Shown one piece after another: positions 37,068 through 46,723 of a stretch of DNA of 64,000 nucleotides (its first letter is position 1; each line of letters begins with the position of its first letter). Under the pieces are notes generated by a model, which was not told the origin of the DNA, ran no database searches, and saw only the letters and a list, made by a program, of their open reading frames with translations. Source of the DNA: Streptomyces luteogriseus (lineage in GTDB: Bacteria > Actinomycetota > Actinomycetes > Streptomycetales > Streptomycetaceae); the NCBI RefSeq assembly GCF_014205055.1, contig NZ_JACHMS010000001.1, forward strand, positions 1,798,001 to 1,862,000, written 5' to 3'. The position numbers and the translations under genes were made by a program.

Positions 37068-37759
37068 AACGGCACCTCCTCGCGGACGTGCATCCGGGCC
37101 TCCGAAGCGCGCAGGTGACGCATGAGGTCGACGATGCGGTACAGCTCGTCGGCCTCGAAGGCGAGGAGCCACTCGTAGTCGCCGAGGGAGAACGACGCGA
37201 CGGTGTTGGCGCGCACGTCCGGGTAGCCGCGGGCCATCTTGCCGTGGTCGGCGAGCATGCGCCGGCGGTCCTCGTCGGGCAGCAGGTACCAGTCGTAGGA
37301 CCGCACGAAGGGGTAGACGCTCACGTAGTTGCGGGGCGTCTCGTCGGCGAGGAACGCCGGGATGTGCGAGCGGTTGAACTCGGCGGGGCGGTGCAGCGCC
37401 ATGTTCGACCAGACGGGCTCCAGGGCGCGGCCCAGCTTCGTCCGGCGGAAGAGGTTGTACGCCTCCTGCAGCGCGTCGCTGGTCTCGGCGTGCCACCAGA
37501 TCATGAGGTCGGCGTCGGCGCGCAGGCCGGAGACGTCGTAGGTGCCGCGGATGGTCACGTCCTTGGCGGCGAGCTGGCCGAACAGCTCCTGGACCTCGTC
37601 GGCGTACCCGGCGCGGTCCTCGGGGAGGACGTCCTTCAGCTTGAAGACGGACCAGAGCGTGTAGCGGATGACCTCGTTGAGGTCCTTGGCCAGCTTGCCC
37701 TTGTTCGCGATGCGGTCGGGCGAGGCGCTGGAGGCCGTGGTGGAGGCGTCGTCACTCAT
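37016..37759 (-). CDS. hemQ: Coproheme decarboxylase HemQ (chlorite-dismutase family)
   Basis: A 247-residue HemQ, the last step of the coproporphyrin-dependent heme pathway of Gram-positive bacteria (oxidative decarboxylation of coproheme III to heme b). Family motifs are [49 protein letters not shown] (with the catalytic Tyr) and [13 protein letters not shown] (proximal His region). ATG 37759 is used. It sits 5 bases after hemY and is surely cotranscribed with it. Its 3' end overlaps the convergent peptidase gene by 52 bases. Confidence 0.96.
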   Translation of the reverse strand: MSDDASTTASSASPDRIANKGKLAKDLNEVIRYTLWSVFKLKDVLPEDRAGYADEVQELFGQLAAKDVTIRGTYDVSGLRADADLMIWWHAETSDALQEAYNLFRRTKLGRALEPVWSNMALHRPAEFNRSHIPAFLADETPRNYVSVYPFVRSYDWYLLPDEDRRRMLADHGKMARGYPDVRANTVASFSLGDYEWLLAFEADELYRIVDLMRHLRASEARMHVREEVPFYTGRRKDIAELVASLA

Positions 37760-37764
37760 GCCTC

Positions 37765-39210
37765 TCATTCTCCCGCTCCGCCGTGCAGGCTCTGCACCGG
37801 GTGGGCGGTGAGCTCCTCCACACCACGCGGATCACCGTGGATCCGATCGACGGCGGCGTACGCACTGGCGATGCAGGCCGGGATGCCGACGCCGTCGTAC
37901 GGGGCGCCGCAGACCGCGAGGCCGGGGAGCCGGGCGATGTGCTCGCGGATGCGGGCCACGCGCGCGTGGTGGCCGACGGGGTACTGGGGCAGGCCGTCGT
38001 CCCAGCGGGTGACGCGGGTGGCGACGGGCGTGGCGTCCAGGCCGGTCGCCGCCTTCAGGTCGTGCCGGGAGATCTCGACCAGCTCGGTGTCGTCGCGCCG
38101 GAGGATCTCCGTCTCGCCGTACCGCCCGACGGAGGTGCGCAGGACGACCAGGTCCGGGTTCTCGTCGGCGATCCAGCCCCATTTCTGCGAGGCGAACGTG
38201 GACGCCTTGATGGTGCGCCCGTCGACCGGCGGCACGAGGAAGCCGCTGCCGTCGGGCAGGGCCGTCCCGTCGCGGCGGTAGGCGAGGGTGACCAGGGCCA
38301 TGGAGGCGTATTCGACGGCGTCGAGTTCGGCGGCGGCCCCGGGGGTCTCGGCGCGCAGCAGCCGGGCGGCGACGGGGGCCGGGGCGGCGACGACCACCGC
38401 GTCCGCGCGCCACTCGCGGTCACCGGAGCCGACCCGCCAGCCGCCCTCGGGCGTACGGCGCAGCTCCGTCACCGGCGTCCGGGTGAGGATCTCGCCCCCG
38501 CGTGCCCGGACCGAGTCGGCCACCGCGCGGGGCAGGGTGCCGATGCCGCCCCGGATGCCCATGAACACCGGGCCGGTCTGCCGGGCCGCGGCCGCCCTGG
38601 CCTGGAGCTCGCGGACCCCTTCCGTCAGGGAGGTGTGGGTCCGGGCCACCTGGAAGAGCTGCGGGACGGCCGAGCGCATGGAGATGCGGTACGCGTCGCC
38701 CGCGTACACCCCGCCCAGCATGGGCTCCAGCAGGCGGTCGACGACCTCGCGGCCGAGGCGCTCCGCCACGTACTCCCCCACCGCCACGTCGTCACCGACC
38801 TCGGTGCGGGGCAGCTCGGCGTCCCGCTCGATGCGGGCGAGGCCTTCCTCGGACAGCACGCCGGCCAGGGCGGACGCGGTGCCGGGCACGCCCATCACAT
38901 GCCCCTTGGGGAAGGGGCGCAGGGCGCCGCGGGTCCAGAGCGAGGCGGTCGCCGTGGCCGGAGGCTGGAGACGGTCGGCGAGGCCCACCTCGCGCGCGAG
39001 CGCCACCGCCTCGGGGCGGCGGGCCAGCATCGACTCGGCGCCGAGGTCCACACGCGCACCCGCGACCTCCCCGGGCAGCAGCTTGCCGCCGACCCTGCCG
39101 GACGCCTCCAGCACGGTCACCCGCGCCCCGCGCTCCAGCAGCCGGTGTGCGGCGGCCAGCCCCGCGATGCCCGCCCCGATGACGACGACCTGCCCTTGAA
39201 CTTCGCGCAT
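37765..39210 (-). CDS. hemY: Coproporphyrinogen III oxidase (HemY/CgoX; formerly HemG)
   Basis: A 481-residue flavoenzyme that oxidises coproporphyrinogen III in the coproporphyrin heme pathway. FAD motif: [20 protein letters not shown]; second FAD site: [20 protein letters not shown]. Substrate region [22 protein letters not shown] at 39210. Located just upstream of hemQ, 5 bases apart, with hemE downstream in the window; the three make up the end of the pathway. Confidence 0.95.
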   Translation of the reverse strand: MREVQGQVVVIGAGIAGLAAAHRLLERGARVTVLEASGRVGGKLLPGEVAGARVDLGAESMLARRPEAVALAREVGLADRLQPPATATASLWTRGALRPFPKGHVMGVPGTASALAGVLSEEGLARIERDAELPRTEVGDDVAVGEYVAERLGREVVDRLLEPMLGGVYAGDAYRISMRSAVPQLFQVARTHTSLTEGVRELQARAAAARQTGPVFMGIRGGIGTLPRAVADSVRARGGEILTRTPVTELRRTPEGGWRVGSGDREWRADAVVVAAPAPVAARLLRAETPGAAAELDAVEYASMALVTLAYRRDGTALPDGSGFLVPPVDGRTIKASTFASQKWGWIADENPDLVVLRTSVGRYGETEILRRDDTELVEISRHDLKAATGLDATPVATRVTRWDDGLPQYPVGHHARVARIREHIARLPGLAVCGAPYDGVGIPACIASAYAAVDRIHGDPRGVEELTAHPVQSLHGGAGE

Positions 39211-39368
39211 GCCCCCAGCCTCTCAGACCCCGCCGACAGCGCCGCCGCGCCCCGGTGTCCGGCACGAGTCCCGACCGTGACCGCATCGGAACCGTCCCGG
39301 GCCAAACGATCGGCGCCGTCCGGGCGTCGAAGAAGCGTCAGCAGAATCGACCCCCGGGGGATGCCCGC

Positions 39369-40349
39369 ATGCGCACACGACGATCCGTACGACGCCCCGC
39401 ACCGGCCCTGGCCGCCCTCCTGCTGGCCGCCGCTCTCGCCCTCACGGGGTGCAGCGCGGGGGACGACGCGTCGGGCGGCAGCAACTCCGCCGCCGACCGC
39501 GGGGCGGACGACAAGGCCGTCTCGGGCGAGGCAGCCCCCGGTGGCACCGGAAGCGGCGCCGGGGCCACGGCGCCGCCGAAGCTCGCCGCGAGCCACATCA
39601 TCCGCACGGCCTCCCTGACCGTGCAGGTCAAGGACGTCCCCAAGGCCCTGGAGCAGGCCCGTACCGGCACCGAGAACGCGGGCGGCTACATCGGCGACGA
39701 GACCACCACCCGGGACGCCGAGGGCCATGAGCGCACCCGCGTCGTGCTGCGCGTGCCCGTCGAGAAGTACGACGAGGTCCTCGCCGAACTGGAGGGCACC
39801 GGCAAGCTCCTCGACCGCAGCGCGAAGGCGGAGGACGTCACCGACCAGGTCGTGGACGTGGAGAGCCGCATCACCTCGCAGCGCGCCAGCGTGGCCCGGA
39901 TCCGCGAGCTGATGGACCGGGCCACGAAACTCAGCGACGTGGTGACCCTGGAGGGCGAGCTGAGCACCCGCCAGGCCGACCTGGAGTCGCTGCTCGCCCG
40001 GCAGAAGTCCCTGAAGGACCGCACCAGCCTGGCCACCATCACCCTGTCGCTGTCCGAGACCCCGGTGAAGAAGGCGGCCAAGGACGACGACCCGGGCTTC
40101 GTGGACGCGCTCGCGGGCGGCTGGAGCGCTTTCGTGACGATGCTGCGCTGGCTCGCCGTCGCCTTCGGGGCGGTCCTGCCGTTCGCGGCGGTGGCCGCAC
40201 TGATCGTCGTGCTGTGGCTGCGCGTCGTACGCCCCCGGCTGCCGCGCCGCCCCGCGCCCGCCCCCACGGCGACCGCGCTGGGCCCGCTGCCGACGGCCCG
40301 CCCCGCCCCCGAGGCCACGCAGCCGCGAACTCCGGGTGAGCGGGACTGA
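39369..40349 (+). CDS. DUF4349 lipoprotein
   Basis: A 326-residue lipoprotein: signal with lipobox LTGCSAG (Cys 28), Gly/Ala/Ser-rich linker, then a DUF4349 domain with SLTVQVKDVPKALEQARTG and a long coiled coil around residues 140-225 (RASVARIRELMDRATKLSDV). A C-terminal membrane helix (AVLPFAAVAALIVVLWLRV) is followed by a Pro-rich tail. The protein probably spans the periplasm-like space. Function unknown. ATG 39369. Confidence 0.87.
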   Translation: MRTRRSVRRPAPALAALLLAAALALTGCSAGDDASGGSNSAADRGADDKAVSGEAAPGGTGSGAGATAPPKLAASHIIRTASLTVQVKDVPKALEQARTGTENAGGYIGDETTTRDAEGHERTRVVLRVPVEKYDEVLAELEGTGKLLDRSAKAEDVTDQVVDVESRITSQRASVARIRELMDRATKLSDVVTLEGELSTRQADLESLLARQKSLKDRTSLATITLSLSETPVKKAAKDDDPGFVDALAGGWSAFVTMLRWLAVAFGAVLPFAAVAALIVVLWLRVVRPRLPRRPAPAPTATALGPLPTARPAPEATQPRTPGERD

Positions 40350-40376
40350 AATGCCCTGCTCCCGTAGCGTGTTCGC

Positions 40377-41765
40377 ATGAACTTGAGCCGTACACGGGAG
40401 CGACTGGTCGTCATCGGCGGCGACGCCGCGGGCATGTCCGCGGCGTCGCAGGCCCGCCGTCTGAAGGGCCCCGGCGAACTGGAGATCGTGGCGTTCGAAC
40501 GGGGCCACTTCACGTCGTACTCGGCGTGTGGCATCCCCTACTGGGTCGGCGGCGACGTCACCGACCGGGACGAGCTCGTCGCCCGCACGCCCGAGGAGCA
40601 CCGTGCCCGGGACATCGACCTGCGGCTGCGCACCGAGGTCACGGAAATCGACCCCGCAGGGCAGCGGGTACGCGCGCGTGACGTGGAGTCCGGCGAGGAG
40701 TCCTGGACTTCGTACGACAAGCTGGTGATCGCGACCGGCGCCCGGCCGATCCGGCCGGACATGCCCGGGGCCGACGCCGCCGGGGTGCACGGCGTGCAGA
40801 CGCTGGACGACGGGCAGGCGCTCCTCGACACGCTGGAGGGCACGCGGGGCCGTCGCGCGGTGGTCGTCGGGGCCGGTTACATCGGCGTGGAGATGGCCGA
40901 GGCGCTGATCAAGCGCGGCTACGAGGTGACGGTCGTCAACCGGGGCAGCGAGCCCATGTCGACCCTCGACCCCGACATGGGCCGTCTGGTGCACGAGGCC
41001 ATGGAGGGCCTGGGCATCACGATGGTGAACGACGCCGAGGTCACGAACATCCTGACCGGCGACGACGGAGCGGTGCGGGCGGTGGTCACCGACGACCGCG
41101 AGTACCCCGCGGACGTCGTCGTGCTCGGCATCGGCGTCCGCCCCGAGACGGCCCTCGCCCGGGCCGCCGGTCTGCCCCTCGGCCCGCACGGCGGTCTCCT
41201 CACCGACCGTTCGATGCGGGTGCGCGGCCACGAGAACCTCTGGGCCGGCGGCGACTGCGTCGAGGTCCTCGACCTGGTCTCCGGCCAGGAACGGCACATC
41301 CCGCTCGGCACCCACGCCAACAAGCACGGCCAGGTCATCGGCACCAACATCGGCGGCGGTTACGCCACCTTCCCGGGCGTGGTCGGCACGGCGGTCAGCA
41401 AGGTCTGCGACCTGGAGATCGCCCGCACGGGCCTGCGCGAGAAGGACGCCCGCCGGGTGGGCCTGCGCTTCGAGTCGGTCACCATCGAGTCGACCAGCCG
41501 CGCCGGCTACTACCCGAACGCCTCCCCCATGACGGTCAAGATGCTCGCCGAGCACCGCACGGGCCGCCTCCTCGGCGTCCAGATCGTCGGCCGGGAGGGC
41601 GCGGGCAAACGCGTCGACATCGCGGCGGTCGCCCTCACGGCCGGCATGACGGTGGAACAGATGACGGCCCTGGACCTCGGCTACGCCCCACCCTTCTCCC
41701 CGGTCTGGGACCCGGTCCTGGTGGCGGCCCGCAAGGCGGCGGCGAAAGTCCGCAGCACCTCGTGA
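40377..41765 (+). CDS. FAD/NAD(P)-dependent oxidoreductase, CoA-disulfide reductase type
   Basis: A 462-residue pyridine nucleotide-disulfide reductase family member. The FAD motif is RLVVIGGDAAGMSAASQA, the redox/oxidising Cys is in YSACGIPYWVG (the single-Cys pattern of CoA-disulfide reductases and NADH oxidases), NAD motif AVVVGAGYIGVEMAEAL, and late FAD site LWAGGDCVEV. It likely uses NAD(P)H to reduce CoA-disulfide or a similar small disulfide; substrate not certain. ATG 40377. Followed by a dispersed repeat. Confidence 0.9.
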   Translation: MNLSRTRERLVVIGGDAAGMSAASQARRLKGPGELEIVAFERGHFTSYSACGIPYWVGGDVTDRDELVARTPEEHRARDIDLRLRTEVTEIDPAGQRVRARDVESGEESWTSYDKLVIATGARPIRPDMPGADAAGVHGVQTLDDGQALLDTLEGTRGRRAVVVGAGYIGVEMAEALIKRGYEVTVVNRGSEPMSTLDPDMGRLVHEAMEGLGITMVNDAEVTNILTGDDGAVRAVVTDDREYPADVVVLGIGVRPETALARAAGLPLGPHGGLLTDRSMRVRGHENLWAGGDCVEVLDLVSGQERHIPLGTHANKHGQVIGTNIGGGYATFPGVVGTAVSKVCDLEIARTGLREKDARRVGLRFESVTIESTSRAGYYPNASPMTVKMLAEHRTGRLLGVQIVGREGAGKRVDIAAVALTAGMTVEQMTALDLGYAPPFSPVWDPVLVAARKAAAKVRSTS

Positions 41766-41778
41766 CGGGGTAGGGCCC

Positions 41779-41885
41779 GTCAGGGGCGCGGGGCTGCATC
41801 AATGTGCGGCTCCGCCGCGTGGGCGCGACAAGCCACCACGCACCCGCAGCCGCCGACGCATCCGCACCCGCACCCGCACCCGCAC
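41779..41885. repeat. Dispersed Streptomyces intergenic repeat with hexamer tract
   Basis: The 41779-41860 stretch (GGGGCGCGGGGCTG..., hairpin GCGGC-TCC-GCCGC at 41806-41818) is of a type I recognise as scattered between genes in Streptomyces. It is followed by four CCGCAC hexamers (41862-41885). It lies between convergent genes and probably acts as a transcription end. Confidence 0.55.
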
Positions 41886-41902
41886 CCCTACGGCGAAACG
41901 GC

Positions 41903-42235
41903 CTATGCCGTCCCGGCCGTACCGTTGATCCGGTCGATCGCCTGCCGCGCCTGCTCCGCCGGCGGCCGCGAGGGCAACGACGACACCGACGCCGGCGCGG
42001 CCGTCACCGCCGGCGGCTGCTCCCCCGCGGGCTTCGCGTGCGAGGCCACCCGGGTCGACCGCAACCGGTGGCTCACCGCCTCCTCCAACGTCACGGGCCG
42101 CCGCAACTGGGTGGCCAGCCGCCCCGCGTCCTGGCCGAGGCGGGCCACGTCCTCCCAGGGCAGCCGCACCACCAGCGTCAGCTCGGCCTCGCCGTCGGGC
42201 AGTGCGTGCATCGCGGGAGTGACTCGGTCGTTCAT
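41903..42235 (-). CDS. Conserved hypothetical protein
   Basis: A 110-residue protein. The N-terminal half resembles a small helix-rich unit (VRLPWEDVARLGQDAGRLAT, then RPVTLEEAVSHRL), and the C-terminus is Ala/Pro-rich. No domain recognised. ATG 42235 starts MNDRVTPAMHALPDGEAEL. It is downstream of hemE on the same strand, 114 bases apart. Confidence 0.7.
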   Translation of the reverse strand: MNDRVTPAMHALPDGEAELTLVVRLPWEDVARLGQDAGRLATQLRRPVTLEEAVSHRLRSTRVASHAKPAGEQPPAVTAAPASVSSLPSRPPAEQARQAIDRINGTAGTA

Positions 42236-42349
42236 CGCCTGTTCCTCACGTCGGCCCCGCGACCCGCCTTCCCCGCGCCGCGGGCGGTTGCCGAGACATA
42301 CGCACGCCCGTACGGCCGCGTTCACCGAACCGGCGGATCGGGTCCAAAG

Positions 42350-43417
42350 TCAGCGCACGGTCCGGGTGTGCACGTGCTCCACCAGCCGCGTCAGCGCGTC
42401 CGGGTCCGTGGACGGCATGACGCCGTGGCCGAGGTTGAAGATGTGGCCCTCGAGGTCCTTCGCCGAGTCCAGGACCTCGAGGGTCTTGGCCTCGACGGCC
42501 TCCGTCGGGGCGAACAGCACGGTCGGGTCGAGGTTGCCCTGGAGCGCCTTGCCGGGGCCGACACGGCGGGCGGCCTCGTCCATCGGGACGCGCCAGTCGA
42601 CGCCGACGACATCGGCGCCGGCCTCGCCCATGAGGCCCAGCAGCTCGCCGGTGCCGACGCCGAAGTGGATGCGCGGCACGCCGTACCCGGCCACGGCCTC
42701 GAAGACCTTCGCCGACGCGGGCAGCACCGAGCGCCGGTAGTCGACGGGGGCCAGCGCACCGGCCCAGGAGTCGAACAGCTGGACCGCCGAGGCACCCGCC
42801 TCGATCTGCACCTTCAGGAACGCGGCCGTGATGTCCGAAAGGCGGTCCAGCAGGTCGGCCCACAGCTCCGGGTCGCCGTACATCATCGCCTTGGCGTTCT
42901 CGTACGTGCGCGACGGGCCGCCCTCGACGAGGTAGCTGGCGAGGGTGAAGGGGGCTCCGGCGAAGCCGATGAGGGGCGTGGCGCCGAGCTCGCGGGTGAG
43001 CAGGCCGATGGCCTCGGTGACGTAGGAGACGTCCTCGGGGGTGAGGTCGCGCAGCTGCGCGAGGTCCTCGCGGGTGCGGATCGGGCGCTCGACGACCGGG
43101 CCGACGCCGGGCTTGATGTCGAGGTCGATGCCGATGGCCTTGAGCGGGACGACGATGTCGCTGAAGTAGATCGCCGCGTCCACGCCGTGCCGCCGCACCG
43201 GCTGGAGGGTGATCTCGGTGACCAGCTCGGGCCGCATGCAGGACTCGAGCATCGGGATGCCCTCGCGCACCTTGCGGTACTCCGGCAGTGAGCGCCCGGC
43301 CTGCCGCATGAACCACACCGGCGTGTGCGGCACGGGCTCGCGCCGGCACGCCTTGAGGAAGGCGGAGTCGTACGGGGCGGACGGCTGCTGGGCCCGAGGG
43401 GCGTCGTTGGCACTCAC
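42350..43417 (-). CDS. hemE: Uroporphyrinogen decarboxylase
   Basis: A 355-residue enzyme that decarboxylates uroporphyrinogen III to coproporphyrinogen III, the substrate of HemY in the window. Signatures: [19 protein letters not shown] (substrate-binding Arg), [14 protein letters not shown] (Asp), [18 protein letters not shown], and [13 protein letters not shown]. Start is GTG 43417. Divergent from the DUF3000 gene. Full length for the family. Confidence 0.98.
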   Translation of the reverse strand: MSANDAPRAQQPSAPYDSAFLKACRREPVPHTPVWFMRQAGRSLPEYRKVREGIPMLESCMRPELVTEITLQPVRRHGVDAAIYFSDIVVPLKAIGIDLDIKPGVGPVVERPIRTREDLAQLRDLTPEDVSYVTEAIGLLTRELGATPLIGFAGAPFTLASYLVEGGPSRTYENAKAMMYGDPELWADLLDRLSDITAAFLKVQIEAGASAVQLFDSWAGALAPVDYRRSVLPASAKVFEAVAGYGVPRIHFGVGTGELLGLMGEAGADVVGVDWRVPMDEAARRVGPGKALQGNLDPTVLFAPTEAVEAKTLEVLDSAKDLEGHIFNLGHGVMPSTDPDALTRLVEHVHTRTVR

Positions 43418-43519
43418 GGGGCCAAGTTTCGCACGCCGTCGGACGGCACTATTCAGCCCCTGGAGAGGCGCGGGGTGTCTAGCCCGGCACCCGGGCCCGG
43501 GTCCCCGTAATCTTCCCGC

Positions 43520-44194
43520 ATGGCTGCGGCTCAGGGACGACTGTCGGACGGCGCTGGCGGAATGGACGAAGCGAAGGACACCGAGAACGACCGGCGGGAG
43601 GCGGACTCCGCCCCGCCTGCCTTCCGGGCCGCTGTCGACGCGCTCAAGGCGGCGCGGCTGCGGCCCCAGATCGAGGTCGAGCCCACACCCCCGCCGAGGC
43701 GGCTCGCTCCTCACAGCTACGCGCTGGAGGCGGCGGTCGTCGACGGCGACCAGGACCTGGCCGACGGCCGGCTGGTGCTGCTGCACGATCCGGCCGGGCA
43801 CGACGCCTGGCGGGGCACCTTCCGGCTGGTGACGCTGGTGCGCGCGGAGCTGGAGCCGGAGATGGCGGCGGACCCGCTGCTGCCGGAGGTGTGCTGGTCC
43901 TGGCTGACCGGTGCGCTCCAGACACGCGGGCTGACGTACGGGGAGCCGAGCGGCACCGTCACGCGCGCGAGCTCCCACTACTTCGGCGGGCTGTCCGCGC
44001 GCCCGTCCGCCTCGCAGATCGAGATCCGTGCGTCGTGGACACCGCGCGAGGGCCTGGGCGGAGCCCCGGACACGGCCGCGCATCTGGCGGCCTGGTGCGA
44101 TCTGCTGGCCCAGATCGCGGGGCTGCCCCCGGCCGGCCCCGGGGACGCGTCCGTGGTGACGCTCCCCCAGCGGCGAGGGCCGCAGTCCCGCTGA
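43520..44194 (+). CDS. DUF3000 family protein
   Basis: A 224-residue cytoplasmic protein conserved in actinobacteria, normally located next to hemE and ribonuclease D genes. Recognised by the [20 protein letters not shown] opening, then [20 protein letters not shown] and [20 protein letters not shown]. Function unknown. ATG 43520, with an alternative ATG at 43562. Confidence 0.85.
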   Translation: MAAAQGRLSDGAGGMDEAKDTENDRREADSAPPAFRAAVDALKAARLRPQIEVEPTPPPRRLAPHSYALEAAVVDGDQDLADGRLVLLHDPAGHDAWRGTFRLVTLVRAELEPEMAADPLLPEVCWSWLTGALQTRGLTYGEPSGTVTRASSHYFGGLSARPSASQIEIRASWTPREGLGGAPDTAAHLAAWCDLLAQIAGLPPAGPGDASVVTLPQRRGPQSR

Positions 44195-44538
44195 CCGACC
44201 TCTGACCGGCTCCTGAACGACCCCCGACCGCCCCGCACTGATCGACCTTGTGCGGGGCGGTCAACCATGTCCGGCCGACGATCACACCTGCGTACCCCTC
44301 TTGGCCGAATCACTTTGTCGATACGGCCACTTTCGACCGCGTATCGACGCAGACCGAAACCGTCCGGCCTTCGAATGATCGACCGCGTGTCCGAATTGCA
44401 CGGATTGTTATCACTGAATCGTGATCATTCTCTAAAGGCGGGCGGACTCGGTGCCGAAGACGACTGTGACCTTGAAAGCACGGTTCGTCCCGGCTTCACC
44501 CCCGCGAGCCGGCCCCGTCCCGCACCCCAGGAGGCCTG
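44195..44538. other. Intergenic region upstream of the LuxR-type regulator
   Basis: 344 bases, lower in GC than the flanks in the 44300-44440 part. It contains TCGTGATCATTC at 44419-44430, which occurs again at 45221-45232 just after the regulator gene. Possible promoter in this AT-richer part, but no clear -35/-10 pair. A CCAGGAGG at 44527-44534 is the regulator's ribosome binding site. Confidence 0.5.
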
Positions 44539-45201
44539 GTGTCCGTTCTCCTCGAGCAGCCCGCAAGCCTGGTCGCCTACCGCCCGAACAAGCCGACCGC
44601 CATGGTGGTCGTGGCCGACCCGCGCGTCCGCTCCACCGTCACCCGCCACCTGTGGGCGCTCGGTGTGCGCGACGTCATCGAGGCCTCGTCCATCGCGGAG
44701 GCTCGTCCCCGCATCGGCAACCCCCGCGACATCTGTGTCGCCGACGTCCACCTGCCGGATGGCTCCGGCCTCACCCTGCTGTCGGAGACCCGCGCCGCGG
44801 GCTGGCCCAACGGGCTCGCCCTCTCCGCCGCCGACGACATCGGCGCCGTGCGCAACGCACTCGCCGGCGGGGTGAAGGGTTACGTCGTCACCGGCACCCG
44901 TACCAATGTCGGGCTCCCCACCCGGCCGGGCGCCGCCCCCATCGGCGCCGCCGCCGCCCGTCTGCACCGCCGCCCCCCGGGTGCCCCGAGCCACCCGGGC
45001 GGCTACCGCGAACTGTCCGGCCGTGAGGTCGAGGTGCTGCGCCTGGTCGCGGAAGGCCAGTCGAACAAGGCGATCGGCGTCTCGATGGGACTGTCCGCCC
45101 TGACCGTCAAGAGCCACCTCGCCCGCATCGCCCGCAAGCTCGGCACGGGTGACCGCGCCGGCATGGTCGCGGTGGCACTGCGGACCGGGATCATCCACTG
45201 A
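44539..45201 (+). CDS. LuxR-family response regulator, orphan
   Basis: A 220-residue regulator. The receiver-like part is residues 20-120: phosphoacceptor region CVADVHLPDGSGL carries the conserved Asp; the acidic pocket is VVVADPRVR (one Asp instead of the usual pair); LALSAADD holds the Ser/Thr position and GGVKGYVV the Lys. The helix-turn-helix is at 158-215 (LSGREVEVLRLVAEGQSNKA, TVKSHLARIARKLG). No histidine kinase gene lies nearby. The reduced acidic pocket suggests atypical phosphorylation. GTG 44539 follows CCAGGAGG. Confidence 0.9.
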   Translation: MSVLLEQPASLVAYRPNKPTAMVVVADPRVRSTVTRHLWALGVRDVIEASSIAEARPRIGNPRDICVADVHLPDGSGLTLLSETRAAGWPNGLALSAADDIGAVRNALAGGVKGYVVTGTRTNVGLPTRPGAAPIGAAAARLHRRPPGAPSHPGGYRELSGREVEVLRLVAEGQSNKAIGVSMGLSALTVKSHLARIARKLGTGDRAGMVAVALRTGIIH

Positions 45202-45236
45202 CCCGATCCACTGTGACCCATCGTGATCATTCATTC

Positions 45237-45271
45237 ACGTGAACGGGACCGGCCGTCGGTCCCGTTCACGT
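45237..45271 (+). terminator. Strong hairpin after the LuxR-type regulator
   Basis: Arms 45237-45250 and 45258-45271 are perfect complements (14 bp, loop of 7 bases), 36 bases after the stop. Core ACGTGAACGGGACC. Confidence 0.85.
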
Positions 45272-45327
45272 CCCGCACGGTTCGTGAACCCGCCGCTTCC
45301 CCGACATGACTGGTTTGCGACCCTCGG

Positions 45328-45361
45328 GCGCCCGCCGACGGAACGTTCCGTCGGCGGGCGC
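45328..45361. promoter_or_regulatory. 34-base perfect palindrome upstream of ribonuclease D
   Basis: Positions 45328-45361 form an uninterrupted palindrome of 17+17 bases centred on AACGTT. It lies 27 bases before the rnd start, after the hairpin terminator. It could be an operator or a leader hairpin affecting rnd; a shorter TCCAT-AC-ATGGA palindrome follows at 45364-45375. Confidence 0.6.
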
Positions 45362-45387
45362 TGTCCATACATGGATACCCTTGACAG

Positions 45388-46677
45388 GTGACCGACGCCC
45401 ACGACACCGCAGCAGACAGCTCACTGCGCACCACCGGAGGCGCCCCTCCGGACGACGGCGGATCTTCTGCTACGGAGGCGCCGATCCCTCTGCTCGAGCC
45501 GCGTGAGGGCATTCCGCCCGTCATCGCGGACGAGACCGCACTGGCCCGGGTGATCGCCGCCTTCGAGGCGGGGTCCGGGCCCGTGGCCGTGGACGCCGAG
45601 CGCGCGTCCGGCTATCGCTACGGGCAGCGCGCCTATCTCGTGCAGCTGCGCCGCGAGGGCGCCGGAACGGCCCTGATCGACCCCGTGGCCTGCCCCGACC
45701 TGTCCGCCCTCGGTGATGCCCTGTCCGGCGTCGAGTGGGTGCTGCACGCCGCCACCCAGGACCTGCCCTGCCTTCGCGAGATAGGCATGGTGCCGACGCG
45801 GCTGTTCGACACGGAGCTGGCCGGGCGGCTCGCCGGGTTCCCCCGGGTCGGTCTCGGCGCGATGGTCGAGGGCGTGCTGGGCTTCGTCCTGGAGAAGGGG
45901 CACTCCGCCGTCGACTGGTCGACCCGGCCCCTGCCCGAGCCCTGGCTGCGCTACGCGGCGCTGGACGTCGAGCTGCTCGTCGACCTGCGCGACGCGCTGG
46001 AGAAGGAGCTGGACCGGCAGGGCAAGCTGGGCTGGGCCCGCCAGGAGTTCGACGCGATCGCCTCGGCTCCGCCGCCCGAGCCCCGCAAGGACCCGTGGCG
46101 GCGTACGTCCGGCATGCACAAGGTGCGCCGGCGGCGGCAGCTGGCCGTCGTACGGGAGCTGTGGCAGACCCGGGACCGGATCGCGCAGCGCCGGGACGTG
46201 TCGCCGGGCAAGGTGCTCGGGGACGCGGCCATCGTGGAGGCAGCGCTGGCGCTTCCGGCCAATGTCCACGCGCTCGCCGCGCTGAACGGTTTCGGCCACC
46301 GTGTGGGCAAGCGGCAGCTGGAGCAGTGGCAGGCCGCGGTGGACCGGGCGAAGGGGCTGAGCGAGGCGCAGCTGCCGCAGCCCGGCCAGTCGGTGGCCGG
46401 GCCACCGCCGCCGCGCGCCTGGGCCGACAAGGACCCCGTGGCCGCGGCGCGGTTGTCCGCGGCCCGGGCCGGGGTGTCGGCCCTGGCCGAGCGGCTGAAC
46501 ATGCCGCAGGAGAATCTGATCACGCCGGACACCGTGCGGCGGGTGTGCTGGGAGCCGCCGGCGGTGGTGGACGCGGAGTCGGTGGCCGCCGCCCTGGCCG
46601 GGCACGGTGCGCGGCCGTGGCAGGTGGAGCAGGTGACGCCGGTGCTGGTGGAGGCGTTGTCCGCGAAGGACGCCTGA
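45388..46677 (+). CDS. rnd: Ribonuclease D (3'-5' exoribonuclease)
   Basis: A 429-residue DEDD-family exonuclease for tRNA/RNA 3' processing. Exo I: VAVDAERAS (Asp and Glu); Exo II: LHAATQDLPCL (Asp); Exo III: LRYAALDVELL (Tyr and Asp). The HRDC domain follows, including RELWQTRDRIAQRRDVSPGK. The N-terminus before residue 50 is low-complexity. GTG 45388 is used, but no Shine-Dalgarno is seen, so translation could be leaderless. Confidence 0.94.
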   Translation: MTDAHDTAADSSLRTTGGAPPDDGGSSATEAPIPLLEPREGIPPVIADETALARVIAAFEAGSGPVAVDAERASGYRYGQRAYLVQLRREGAGTALIDPVACPDLSALGDALSGVEWVLHAATQDLPCLREIGMVPTRLFDTELAGRLAGFPRVGLGAMVEGVLGFVLEKGHSAVDWSTRPLPEPWLRYAALDVELLVDLRDALEKELDRQGKLGWARQEFDAIASAPPPEPRKDPWRRTSGMHKVRRRRQLAVVRELWQTRDRIAQRRDVSPGKVLGDAAIVEAALALPANVHALAALNGFGHRVGKRQLEQWQAAVDRAKGLSEAQLPQPGQSVAGPPPPRAWADKDPVAAARLSAARAGVSALAERLNMPQENLITPDTVRRVCWEPPAVVDAESVAAALAGHGARPWQVEQVTPVLVEALSAKDA

Positions 46678-46699
46678 AGCCGGTGAACGACGCCCGAGA

Positions 46700-46723
46700 G
46701 GGGGCCGCTACTTCGTGGCCCCC
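46700..46723. terminator. Hairpin between convergent rnd and ABC permease genes
   Basis: Arms GGGGGCC (46700-46706) and GGCCCCC (46717-46723) with a 10-base loop. It straddles the permease stop codon at 46708, in a 30-base convergent gap. Confidence 0.55.

Noticed and set aside
37765..39210. Monoamine oxidase or phytoene desaturase
   Set aside because: Heme operon context and substrate-region motifs favour coproporphyrinogen oxidase.
41862..41885. Short tandem hexamers, possible CRISPR-like array
   Set aside because: Units are contiguous 6-base repeats without spacers; not a CRISPR.
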